DNA of 9,493 nt from Verrucomicrobiota bacterium. GTDB taxonomy: Bacteria > Verrucomicrobiota > Verrucomicrobiia > Opitutales > UBA953. Both the position numbers and the translations under genes were made by a program. Below, in pieces: positions 1-6,405 of the stretch (the stretch's first letter is position 1; each line of letters starts with the position of its first letter). Location: NCBI GenBank assembly GCA_005798925.1, contig SYID01000153.1, positions 1-9,493 of the forward strand. Direction: 5' to 3'. The notes under the pieces are model-generated. The model saw nothing but the letters and a program-made list of their open reading frames with translations. It was not told the DNA's origin and searched no databases.

Positions 1-258
1 CTTGAAGGGCTGCGCCGAACCGGGGCTCTCCTTGGGAGCGACGTCCGCCAGCCCGGGGACGGCGCGAATGACCTCCAGCACCGCCGCCAGCTGGGCACGC
101 GTACCGGCCAAGAAGAAATTGATTCCCTCGGGCGCCAGCAGGATGGTCCCCTTGAGCCCGTGCGCCTGGGCGGCCTCCCGCAGCCGCGTCCGCAGTTCCG
201 CCAAGCCCTCCAGCGGGGCGAACTGATAGCAGGAGAGATTGATGACCTCGGCGGACAT
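1..258 (-). CDS. trhO: tRNA uridine(34) hydroxylase TrhO (YceA family), N-terminal 86 residues
   Basis: This partial gene reads leftward from an ATG at 258-256 and runs off the window edge in frame, leaving 86 residues. The visible part begins MSAEVINLSCYQF and contains LKGTILLAPEGINFFLAG (about residues 35-52). This matches the signature of the N-terminal acylphosphatase-like domain of the TrhO/YceA (UPF0176) family, normally of the form GRILLAxEGINGTxxG. Family members hydroxylate uridine 34 in the anticodon wobble position to 5-hydroxyuridine using O2, in the cytoplasm. The rhodanese domain with its catalytic cysteine would lie beyond the left edge, so activity cannot be judged. No clear Shine-Dalgarno sequence precedes the ATG. 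It diverges from trmO, another anticodon-loop modification gene. Family assignment is fairly secure; the specific reaction is taken from characterised relatives. Confidence 0.82.
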   Translation of the reverse strand, partial: MSAEVINLSCYQFAPLEGLAELRTRLREAAQAHGLKGTILLAPEGINFFLAGTRAQLAAVLEVIRAVPGLADVAPKESPGSAQPFK

Positions 259-343
259 GGACGGACGCAGGGCTAAGCCCTGCCCCTCGCAGTGACAATG
301 AAACTTTGCCTTTTCACGCCGCGAAGCCTACGCCTGACCTATC
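259..343. promoter_or_regulatory. Divergent trhO/trmO intergenic region with a 15-nt palindrome
   Basis: This 85-bp spacer must hold the starts of transcription for both divergent genes. At 268-282 there is a perfect palindrome, CAGGGCT-A-AGCCCTG (7-bp arms, single central base), just upstream of the trhO ATG. It could be an operator, or a small hairpin in the trhO leader. The stretch 296-316 is richer in A/T than its surroundings. I could not find a convincing pair of -35 and -10 boxes in either direction, so the promoter role rests on gene arrangement. Confidence 0.4.
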
Positions 344-1153
344 TTGGAATCCGGCCTCACCATCACCCCCATCGGCTTCATCCGCTCCGGCAAGCCCTTG
401 AAGTTCGACGCCCGGCATCAGCCGGACGAGAGGCAGGCCGAGACGAACATCCTCGAGATGCTCCCGGGCGACAAGTATCAGAAGGCGCTCAAGGACCTCG
501 AAGGCTTCGATCGCGTCTGGCTGCTCTGGTGGTTCCACCGTAACACCGACTGGCGCCCGGAGGTCCTGCCGCCCCGCGGCCCCTCGAAGAGGCGCGGCGT
601 CTTCGCCACCCGCTCCCCGCACCGCCCCAACCCGCTCGGCATCACGCCCGTCCAGTTGCTCGAGATCCGCAAGGGTCAGCTGATCCTTGGGCCGTGCGAC
701 CTGATCGACGGTACTCCGGTCTTCGACATCAAGCCCTACATCCCTTCCTACGATTCGTTCCCCGACGCCAAGGCCGGCTGGATCGACGAAGTGGACGCCT
801 CCCTCGAAGGCCCGCCGGCCTTCACGGTCGCCTTCTCCCCGCAGGCCGCCGAACACATGGCTTGGCTGAAGCAGGAATGGTCGATCGATGTCGAGGCCCG
901 GCTGCACGAGATCCTCGGCCGTGACCCGAGTCCCCACCGCACCCGTCGCATCCGCAGCCGCCATGGCGACCTTTTCGACATCGGCTGCGGCGCTTGGTAT
1001 GCGGTCTTCGAAGTCAAAGGGCCGGTCGTCCAGATCCGGCACCTCAAGCCGGCCTTCCCCTTGAAGTTCCTGACGGACCCCGCCCGACCGGTGATCCCGG
1101 ACAAGGACGCCCAGCTGGCCTTCCGGGAACGTTGGCCGCAGTTCGCGGACTGA
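344..1153 (+). CDS. trmO: tRNA (adenine(37)-N6)-methyltransferase TrmO (TsaA/YaeB family)
   Basis: The 269-residue product is a TsaA-like protein, slightly longer than the E. coli enzyme (about 235). TrmO uses S-adenosylmethionine to convert t6A37 to m6t6A37 in the tRNA anticodon loop, a small tuning step for decoding. Diagnostic motifs appear in order: the opening ITPIGFIRSGKP (residues 6-17), FDRVWLLWWFH (about 55-65), the core motif GVFATRSPHRPNPLG (85-99), then DLIDGTPVFDIKPYIPSYDS (about 117-136). A C-terminal part (about 150-269) matches the smaller accessory domain and starts FTVAFSPQAAE. The start is constrained: an in-frame TGA lies at 335-337 and the family's N-terminal strand begins almost at once, leaving TTG at 344 as the best start codon. 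No Shine-Dalgarno is evident. It diverges from trhO, and an AT-rich inverted repeat lies downstream. Confidence 0.92.
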   Translation: MESGLTITPIGFIRSGKPLKFDARHQPDERQAETNILEMLPGDKYQKALKDLEGFDRVWLLWWFHRNTDWRPEVLPPRGPSKRRGVFATRSPHRPNPLGITPVQLLEIRKGQLILGPCDLIDGTPVFDIKPYIPSYDSFPDAKAGWIDEVDASLEGPPAFTVAFSPQAAEHMAWLKQEWSIDVEARLHEILGRDPSPHRTRRIRSRHGDLFDIGCGAWYAVFEVKGPVVQIRHLKPAFPLKFLTDPARPVIPDKDAQLAFRERWPQFAD

Positions 1154-1167
1154 TTATCGGCAGCCGG

Positions 1168-1187
1168 TTTAATTGACCGAAATTAAA
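1168..1187. promoter_or_regulatory. AT-rich inverted repeat in the trmO-PVC gene spacer
   Basis: TTTAATT (1168-1174) and AATTAAA (1181-1187) form a perfect 7-bp inverted repeat around a 6-base spacer, GACCGA. It is a sharp AT-rich island in a GC-rich region, 15 bases after the trmO stop and 83 bases before the next ATG. A TTGACC (1173-1178), resembling a -35 box, overlaps the left arm, but no good -10 box follows at 16-18 bases. The stem is all A-T and has no U run after it, so an operator or promoter element is more likely than a terminator. The remaining spacer (1188-1269) shows nothing else recognisable and no Shine-Dalgarno before the ATG at 1270. Confidence 0.35.
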
Positions 1188-1269
1188 GGCGCCTCCTCCG
1201 CAACAACTTCGGCCCCGCAGGGTCGAAAGTCGCCTCGCCATCTCCCCGAAACCGTTTTCCAATCCCATC

Positions 1270-4200
1270 ATGCCCCGCTTCCCCATCCTGCTGGCCATCT
1301 GTGCCCTCGTCGCTTTCCAGCCGAACGCCCGCGCCGCCGACGAGGCCCGCAAGCTCACGCTCGAGGACGGCGACCGCGTCCTGCTGATCGGCGACGTGCT
1401 TATCGAGCGCGAGAACAACTACGGCGTGCTCGAAACGAAGATGCGCCAGGAATTCCCAGGCAAGAAGTTCGCCGTGCGCAACCTCGGCTACTCCGGCGAC
1501 ACTCCGCTCGGCGCCTCCCGAGCCAGCTTCGATCCCGTCGCCAAAGGTGTCGAGCAACTCGAGGAACAGCTCGCCGTGGTGAAGCCCACCGTCGCGATCA
1601 TCGGCTACGGCATGGCCGCCTCGCTGGAAGAACTCACCTACCGCCAGAACGACCCCGCCCTGAACCCCGACCCGGCCCGCTACGGCACCGAACACACCCC
1701 GGCCCGCCTGAAGCGCGAAGTCGCCCAGCTGATGGAACTCATCAGGAAGCACGGCGCCGGCGGCAAGGTGCGCTTCGTCATCCTCGGACCGATCGCGCAT
1801 GAAGACCTCCGCGGCTCCCGTCCGGGCCTCCCCGATCCGACCGAGCACAACAAGCTGCTCGCCGCCTACGGCCGCAGCCTCGCCGAACTCGCCGCGGAGA
1901 AGAACGTGCCGTTCATCCGGGCCGAATGGAAATCGCACGGCATCGCCCTCGACCAAGGCACGGACAACGGCATCCACCTCACCGAACGTGGCTATCGTGC
2001 GCTGAGCGAAGGCGTGGCCGCCCAGCTCGGCTGGAAGGTGAATCAGTCCGGCTGGGACAAGCCGGCCGCCGCCGCCGAAACGCTCCGTGCTTCGGTGCTC
2101 CGCAAGAACTCCCTCTTCTTCCACCGCAGCCGCCCGGCCAACTACACCTACATCTTCGGCTTCCGTAAGCGCGAACAGGGCAACAACGCCGTCGAAATCC
2201 CGAAGTTCGACCCGCTGATCGAAAAGGCCGAAGCCGACGCCATCGCGGTGTCCGCCGGCCAGCCCAGCTCGCTGCCGCCCGAGCCGAAGACGCCCTCCAA
2301 GCTGACCGTCGCCGCCTCCCTGCCGCGCCCCGACTTCAAGCTCTCCGACGGCCTGCGCATGTCGCTCTTCGCCGAGAACCCGCTGCTCGAGAAGCCCGTC
2401 CACATGAACTGGGACACCGCCGGCCGGCTGTGGGTCGCGACTTCCAACACCTACCCGCAGGTCAACCCCGAGGACCTCGCCGCCCAGATGGCCGGCAACT
2501 CCTCGAAGTTCGGTCCGTCCACGGGCAACGACAAGGTCATCCTCCTCGAAGACACCGACCGCGACGGCGCGGCCGACGTCTCGCGCATCGTCGCCGACCG
2601 CCTCCTGATCCCTTCCGGCGTCGCGCCGGACAACCTGGGCGGAGTCTATGTCGGCGCCTCGACCGAACTCCTCCACCTCACGAAGCCGAACGCTGACGGC
2701 GTGCTCGCGGAGCGTCGGATCGTCCTCAGCGGCTTCGGCACCGAGGACACCCACCACATCATCCACACCCTTCACTGGGGCATCGACGGCCGCCTCTACT
2801 TCCACCAGACGATCTACATCCACTCCCACCTAGAGACACCGTGGGGCCTCGTCCGCGCCAACTCGGGCGTGGCCTTCGCGTATGACCCGAACACCGAACG
2901 CCTCGAAGTCCACTCGAAAGGCCTCGTCAACGCCTGGGGCCAGCAGGAAGACCTCGCCGGACAGACCTTCCTGACCTCGGGCGCCGACGGCACCGGCGTG
3001 CACTGGGCCTTCCCCGGCGCGACCTTCCCGCCCTCCGAAGGCGCCCGCCGCCTCGTCGGCAGCATCAGCCCCGGCTCTTATCCGAAGTTCAGCGGCCTCG
3101 AGCTCGTGCAGAGCCCGCTGTTCGGCGCCGACTGGCAAGGCAACGCGATCACCTGCGACTTCCGAGCCCATCGCATCGTCCGCTTCGGCTTCAACGACTT
3201 CAGCACCGACGCCGCGCCGAAGTCCGGCTACGTGACGAAGGAGCTCCCCGACGTCGTCCGTACCAGCGACGTGGCCTTCCGCCCGATCACCTTGAAGATG
3301 GGTCCCGACGGCGCGCTCTACGTCGCCGACTGGACCAACCCGATCATCAACCACGGCGAAGTGGACTTCCGCGACCCGCGCCGCGACAAGATCAGCGGCC
3401 GCATCTGGCGCATCCTGCCGGAGAACGCCAAGCCGCTCGCCTGGCAGCCGCTGCTCGGCAAGCCGGTGGATGAACTGCTCGCCAAGCTGACCTCGCCCAA
3501 TCGTTGGGACTTCGAGCAGGCCCGCCGCGAACTCGCCAAGAAGCCCGTCGCCGACCTCACGGCCGCCCTCAAGGCCTGGGCCAAGGACGACGTCTCCCGC
3601 CGCCACGCCGCCTGGCTGCTCAGCGGCCGCACGAGCGACATCGCCCATCTCGCCGAACTCCTCCGCAGCCAGGATCCGGCCAGCCTGCAGGTCGGCCTAC
3701 GCGAACTCGGCAAATCCCTCGGTGCCCGCGGCGCGACGGACATCGCCCTCATCACGCCGTTCCTCGCCCACGCCAATCCCCGCGTGCGCCTCGAAGCCCA
3801 TCGCGCCCTCGCCCGCGTCCGGACCCCGGAGAGCGCCCGCGCCGTGCTGGCGCAGCTGCCCAAGAACGCCGAGGACACCTTCCTGGATTTCGCCGCCTGG
3901 ACCAGCATCAACGAACTCGCGCGGCCGTGGCTCGAGGACGTCGCCGCCCAGCCCGCGAAGGTCGTCGGCCATGAGGCCGAGCTCGACGCGATCGTGAAGG
4001 CCATCGATCCGGGCATCGCCACGCCCTACGTGCAGCGCCTGTTCGCCGGACGGAAGATCGACGCCGCCGGCACGGGCCCCTGGATCGAGCTCGTCGGCAA
4101 GGCCGGCACGACCGCAGAAGCCACGCTGCTCTTCCGCGCCCTGATGGACGACGCTTCGCTCCAGCCGTCGACCCGCCACCGCATCGCCTTCGCCCTCGTC

Positions 4201-5589
4201 GAGGCCGCCAATCGCAACGTGCGCCCGACCGGAGAACTCGACGCGTTGGGTAAGCTCCTTCGCTACGACACCGAACGCAACCTGCTCGTCACTTCCGTCC
4301 GGCTCGCCGGCCAGTTCAAGCTCGTGCAGTTCGTCCCGCAGCTCGGCGACTTCGCCGGCCGCGAGAACGACGCCGAACTCCGCCGCACCGCCGTCGCCGC
4401 CCTGCGCGCCATCGGCCAGCAGGCCTCGTTGCAGGCGCTTCGCAGCCTGACGGCGGGAAAGCGACCGGCGGTCGTCCGCCAGGACGCCCTGCCGGCCCTG
4501 GCGGTCCACGCCCCGGGTGAGGCCCTGAAAGCCATCCCCTCGGTCTTCGCGCAGATCAAGTCCAAGCAGGACGCCGCCTCCGTCTGGACCAACCTCTTCC
4601 AGCTCGGCGGCTTCGCCCAGCGACTCGCCAAGGAATTCCCGCGTGGCCTGAGCCCCGAACACTATGCGGCCGCGCTGCAGTCCGCCCGCTCCCTCGGCCG
4701 TGGCGGCAATGCGCTGGTCAAGGCCATCGAGCCGCTCGCCGGCGCGACATCCGGCCCGCGGGATTACGCCGCCGAGATCGAAGGCATCATCCGGACGATC
4801 AGGCTGGGCGCCGACCCGGCGGAAGGCGAAATGCAGTATCGCAAGAACGGTTGTGCGATCTGCCACGCCATCGGCGGCGCCGGCGGCAAGCTCGGCCCCG
4901 ACCTCAGCAGCATCGGCGCGAGCGCCCCGCTCGACTACATCATCGAGAGCGTGCTCAACCCCGCCGCGAAGGTGAAGGAAGGCTACCACGGCTTCTCCTT
5001 CAAGATGAAGGACGGCGGCCAGATGGTCGGCATCCCCGCGCGCGAGAACGCGACCGAGCTTTTCATCCGCCCCGGCCCCGGCGTCGAACTGGCCATCCTC
5101 AAGGCCAACATCGTGAGCCGCGACAACATCGGCAGCATCATGCCCGCCGGGCTGGCCGACGGCATCACGGGCGTCTCTCGTCGCAACTTCTTCGCCTTCC
5201 TCGGCGAGATCGGCAAGCCGGGTCCGTTCGACGCCAGCAAGGGCAACGTCGCCCGTCTCTGGGTCTTCGACGACCAGCCTCCGGGCGCCCTCGCCAAGTC
5301 CGCCGCCGCCACCCCGGTCTACACGCTCGTCAACGGCCAGCTCCCCAAGGAGTTCAACCCCGGCCGCCTCTACGCGACCGCCCGTCTGACCGCGGCCGCC
5401 GCCACCTCCAAGCCCCTGCTCCTCACCGGAATCAAGGCCGCCTGGCTGGACGGCAAGGCCCTCGAACTGAAGGCCGGCGCCTACGCCGCCTCGATCCCGG
5501 CGGGCGATCATTCGCTCACCGTCGAGGTCGACGGCAACGCGCCCTACTTCAAGGCGCAGTGCGACGACGCGAGCTTCCTCGGCGACTGA
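1270..5589 (+). CDS. Exported PVC-type dehydrogenase/heme-binding protein with SGNH-like, HEAT and cytochrome c domains
   Basis: This 1439-residue protein begins with a signal peptide (MPRFPILLAICALVAF, then a predicted cut after NARA, about residue 22), so it acts outside the cytoplasm. Domains in order: an SGNH-hydrolase-like domain (about 30-255); a linker with FFHRSRP and FGFRKREQGNNAVEIP (283-311) typical of this family; a PVC-type membrane-bound dehydrogenase domain (about 350-770, TIGR02604-like) with the acidic DTDRDG (428-433) and IYIHSHLETPWG (515-526); an alpha-helical HEAT-like region (about 790-1140); and a Pirellula/Verrucomicrobium-type heme c domain (TIGR02603-like) with CAICH (C1195, C1198, H1199) and a likely axial methionine in IMPAGL (M1291). 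About 115 C-terminal residues are unassigned. The SGNH catalytic serine position reads GDV (V43). Such proteins are numerous in Planctomycetota and Verrucomicrobiota and are often linked to sugar or polysaccharide oxidation; the substrate here is unknown. It overlaps the next gene by one base. Confidence 0.88.
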   Translation: MPRFPILLAICALVAFQPNARAADEARKLTLEDGDRVLLIGDVLIERENNYGVLETKMRQEFPGKKFAVRNLGYSGDTPLGASRASFDPVAKGVEQLEEQLAVVKPTVAIIGYGMAASLEELTYRQNDPALNPDPARYGTEHTPARLKREVAQLMELIRKHGAGGKVRFVILGPIAHEDLRGSRPGLPDPTEHNKLLAAYGRSLAELAAEKNVPFIRAEWKSHGIALDQGTDNGIHLTERGYRALSEGVAAQLGWKVNQSGWDKPAAAAETLRASVLRKNSLFFHRSRPANYTYIFGFRKREQGNNAVEIPKFDPLIEKAEADAIAVSAGQPSSLPPEPKTPSKLTVAASLPRPDFKLSDGLRMSLFAENPLLEKPVHMNWDTAGRLWVATSNTYPQVNPEDLAAQMAGNSSKFGPSTGNDKVILLEDTDRDGAADVSRIVADRLLIPSGVAPDNLGGVYVGASTELLHLTKPNADGVLAERRIVLSGFGTEDTHHIIHTLHWGIDGRLYFHQTIYIHSHLETPWGLVRANSGVAFAYDPNTERLEVHSKGLVNAWGQQEDLAGQTFLTSGADGTGVHWAFPGATFPPSEGARRLVGSISPGSYPKFSGLELVQSPLFGADWQGNAITCDFRAHRIVRFGFNDFSTDAAPKSGYVTKELPDVVRTSDVAFRPITLKMGPDGALYVADWTNPIINHGEVDFRDPRRDKISGRIWRILPENAKPLAWQPLLGKPVDELLAKLTSPNRWDFEQARRELAKKPVADLTAALKAWAKDDVSRRHAAWLLSGRTSDIAHLAELLRSQDPASLQVGLRELGKSLGARGATDIALITPFLAHANPRVRLEAHRALARVRTPESARAVLAQLPKNAEDTFLDFAAWTSINELARPWLEDVAAQPAKVVGHEAELDAIVKAIDPGIATPYVQRLFAGRKIDAAGTGPWIELVGKAGTTAEATLLFRALMDDASLQPSTRHRIAFALVEAANRNVRPTGELDALGKLLRYDTERNLLVTSVRLAGQFKLVQFVPQLGDFAGRENDAELRRTAVAALRAIGQQASLQALRSLTAGKRPAVVRQDALPALAVHAPGEALKAIPSVFAQIKSKQDAASVWTNLFQLGGFAQRLAKEFPRGLSPEHYAAALQSARSLGRGGNALVKAIEPLAGATSGPRDYAAEIEGIIRTIRLGADPAEGEMQYRKNGCAICHAIGGAGGKLGPDLSSIGASAPLDYIIESVLNPAAKVKEGYHGFSFKMKDGGQMVGIPARENATELFIRPGPGVELAILKANIVSRDNIGSIMPAGLADGITGVSRRNFFAFLGEIGKPGPFDASKGNVARLWVFDDQPPGALAKSAAATPVYTLVNGQLPKEFNPGRLYATARLTAAAATSKPLLLTGIKAAWLDGKALELKAGAYAASIPAGDHSLTVEVDGNAPYFKAQCDDASFLGD

Positions 5590-6287
5590 TGACGCGACTC
5601 GCGCCCTGCCTGCTGGCTTGCCTCTTCGTCGGCTGCGCCGAGACGCAGCTCGCTCCGGCCGTCAGCCCCGAGGCGTTGCGCCAACGGGCCGCCGGCCTCC
5701 GCGCGGCGGGTAAGACGGAAGAATCCGCCCGCCTCTACGTCCGGGCGATCGGGGCGATGCGGACGGACACCCGTGACGGGAGAGCCGCGTCCGCGGACCT
5801 GCGCCGCGAACTCGCCTCCCTGCGGATTTCTGCCGATGACCTCGCCGGCGCCGAGATGCTCTATCGCGAAGCACTGACGTTGCTCGAGACCGCGCCCCGC
5901 GGTTCCGACGCGGCCATCATCAACCTCCGCACGCAGCTCGCCGGCCTCTGCTACCGCCAATCACGTCTTGACGAAGCCGCCGAGTTCTACCGCGCGGCGC
6001 TCGCGCTCGAAGTCGCCCTCCTCGGCGAAACCCATCCCGACCCGCTCGGTACGATGAGCATCCTCGGCGGACTTGAGCTCAAGCGCGGCAAGCTCACCGA
6101 AGCCGAAACCCTCTTCCGTCGCCAGCTGCGAGGCGTCCAGCAGGTCCATGGCGCCGAGAAACGTGAAGCCGCCTCGGTGCTGGACAACCTGGCCGACGTC
6201 CTGGACAAGGCCGGCCAAACCGCGGAAGCCACCCATCTGCGGGCCGAAGCCGTCCGGATCCGCCGGAAGCTCTGCGAGGAGTGCTGA
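5589..6287 (+). CDS. TPR-repeat lipoprotein of unknown function
   Basis: The start ATG shares its A with the TGA of the upstream PVC-type gene (TGATG), which strongly suggests translational coupling and one transcript. The 232-residue product starts MTRLAPCLLACLFVGC, a short hydrophobic segment ending in a lipobox-like FVGC, with C16 as the likely lipidated cysteine. The F at position -3 is slightly unusual, so lipidation is probable rather than certain. The rest is helical, with about four tetratricopeptide-like units of the kinesin-light-chain type: EALRQRAAGLRAAGKTEESARL (about 28-49), DLAGAEMLYREAL (about 84-96), RLDEAAEFYRAALAL and KLTEAETLFRRQL. TPRs usually mediate protein-protein contact, so a scaffold role for its neighbour is plausible but not shown. 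The C-terminus ends CEEC. No enzymatic motif is visible. Confidence 0.8.
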   Translation: MTRLAPCLLACLFVGCAETQLAPAVSPEALRQRAAGLRAAGKTEESARLYVRAIGAMRTDTRDGRAASADLRRELASLRISADDLAGAEMLYREALTLLETAPRGSDAAIINLRTQLAGLCYRQSRLDEAAEFYRAALALEVALLGETHPDPLGTMSILGGLELKRGKLTEAETLFRRQLRGVQQVHGAEKREAASVLDNLADVLDKAGQTAEATHLRAEAVRIRRKLCEEC

Positions 6288-6343
6288 AAAGGGTCACCCC
6301 TTGCGCCCGCGACACCCCCGGGCATAACACGGGAGAACTCCCC

Positions 6344-6400
6344 ATGACCGATTGGGAATTATTTACGTTTGCGCCCCACCCCTTGACAGGCACCCCTTGA
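6344..6400 (+). CDS. Possible 18-codon leader peptide upstream of dnaG
   Basis: An ATG at 6344 opens an 18-codon frame (MTDWELFTFAPHPLTGTP) ending in TGA at 6398-6400, only 5 bases before the dnaG GTG. A purine-rich GGGAGA (6331-6336) lies 7 bases upstream of the ATG, a Shine-Dalgarno-like sequence at good spacing; none of the other genes here has one as clear. Termination next to the dnaG start would allow coupled re-initiation at a GTG that lacks its own ribosome site. The peptide resembles nothing I know. A chance ORF of this length is quite possible, so confidence is low. Confidence 0.28.
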   Translation: MTDWELFTFAPHPLTGTP

Positions 6401-6402
6401 CA
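6377..6402 (+). repeat. Two tandem copies of CACCCCTTGACA upstream of dnaG
   Basis: The 12-mer CACCCCTTGACA occurs at 6377-6388 and again at 6391-6402, separated by GG, giving a 14-base period. Each copy contains a perfect -35 hexamer (TTGACA), and the second ends 3 bases before the dnaG start codon, so a promoter using either would start within the coding region. The 10-mer TGTCAAGGGG, present twice here on the minus strand, appears again on the plus strand inside dnaG (7807-7816). The copies are identical; their role is unknown. Confidence 0.75.
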
Positions 6403-6405
6403 CCC

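Larger units (their letters stand above)
6288..6405. promoter_or_regulatory. Spacer upstream of dnaG: weak hairpins, AT-rich patch, tandem TTGACA repeats
   Basis: The 118 bases between the lipoprotein stop and the dnaG GTG hold several small elements. A short hairpin AAGGG-TCAC-CCCTT (6289-6302) follows the stop but has no U run, so it is a poor terminator. A second short stem GGGAG-AA-CTCCC lies at 6331-6342. An AT-rich patch at 6351-6370 contains TATTTA (6360-6365), which could be a -10 box, but no good -35 precedes it. The two perfect TTGACA hexamers at 6383 and 6397 have no -10 partner. The dnaG promoter is therefore likely here but not pinned down. Confidence 0.4.

Noticed and set aside
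298..543. ATG-started frame just upstream of and overlapping trmO
   Set aside because: It is out of frame with trmO, lacks recognisable content (HHHPHR stretches from the trmO sequence read in the wrong frame), and has no ribosome site.
1183..2829. Long open frame of 548 codons on the minus strand opposite the PVC gene
   Set aside because: It is a shadow of high-GC codon use. Its composition (Gly/Val/Glu/Asp/Arg rich, no domain) is typical of antisense frames, and the plus strand encodes a clearly recognisable protein.
3697..5511. Long open frame of 604 codons on the minus strand
   Set aside because: Antisense to the HEAT and heme c regions of the PVC protein, with low-complexity composition and no motif; a GC-driven artefact.
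6289..6302. Hairpin AAGGG-TCAC-CCCTT as a terminator after the lipoprotein gene
   Set aside because: The stem is only 5 bp and no U run follows, so it does not meet the pattern of an intrinsic terminator.
6352..6405. TTG at 6352 as the dnaG start
   Set aside because: It would add 18 residues read through the tandem repeats, with no similarity to DnaG N-termini. The family N-terminus begins immediately after GTG 6406.
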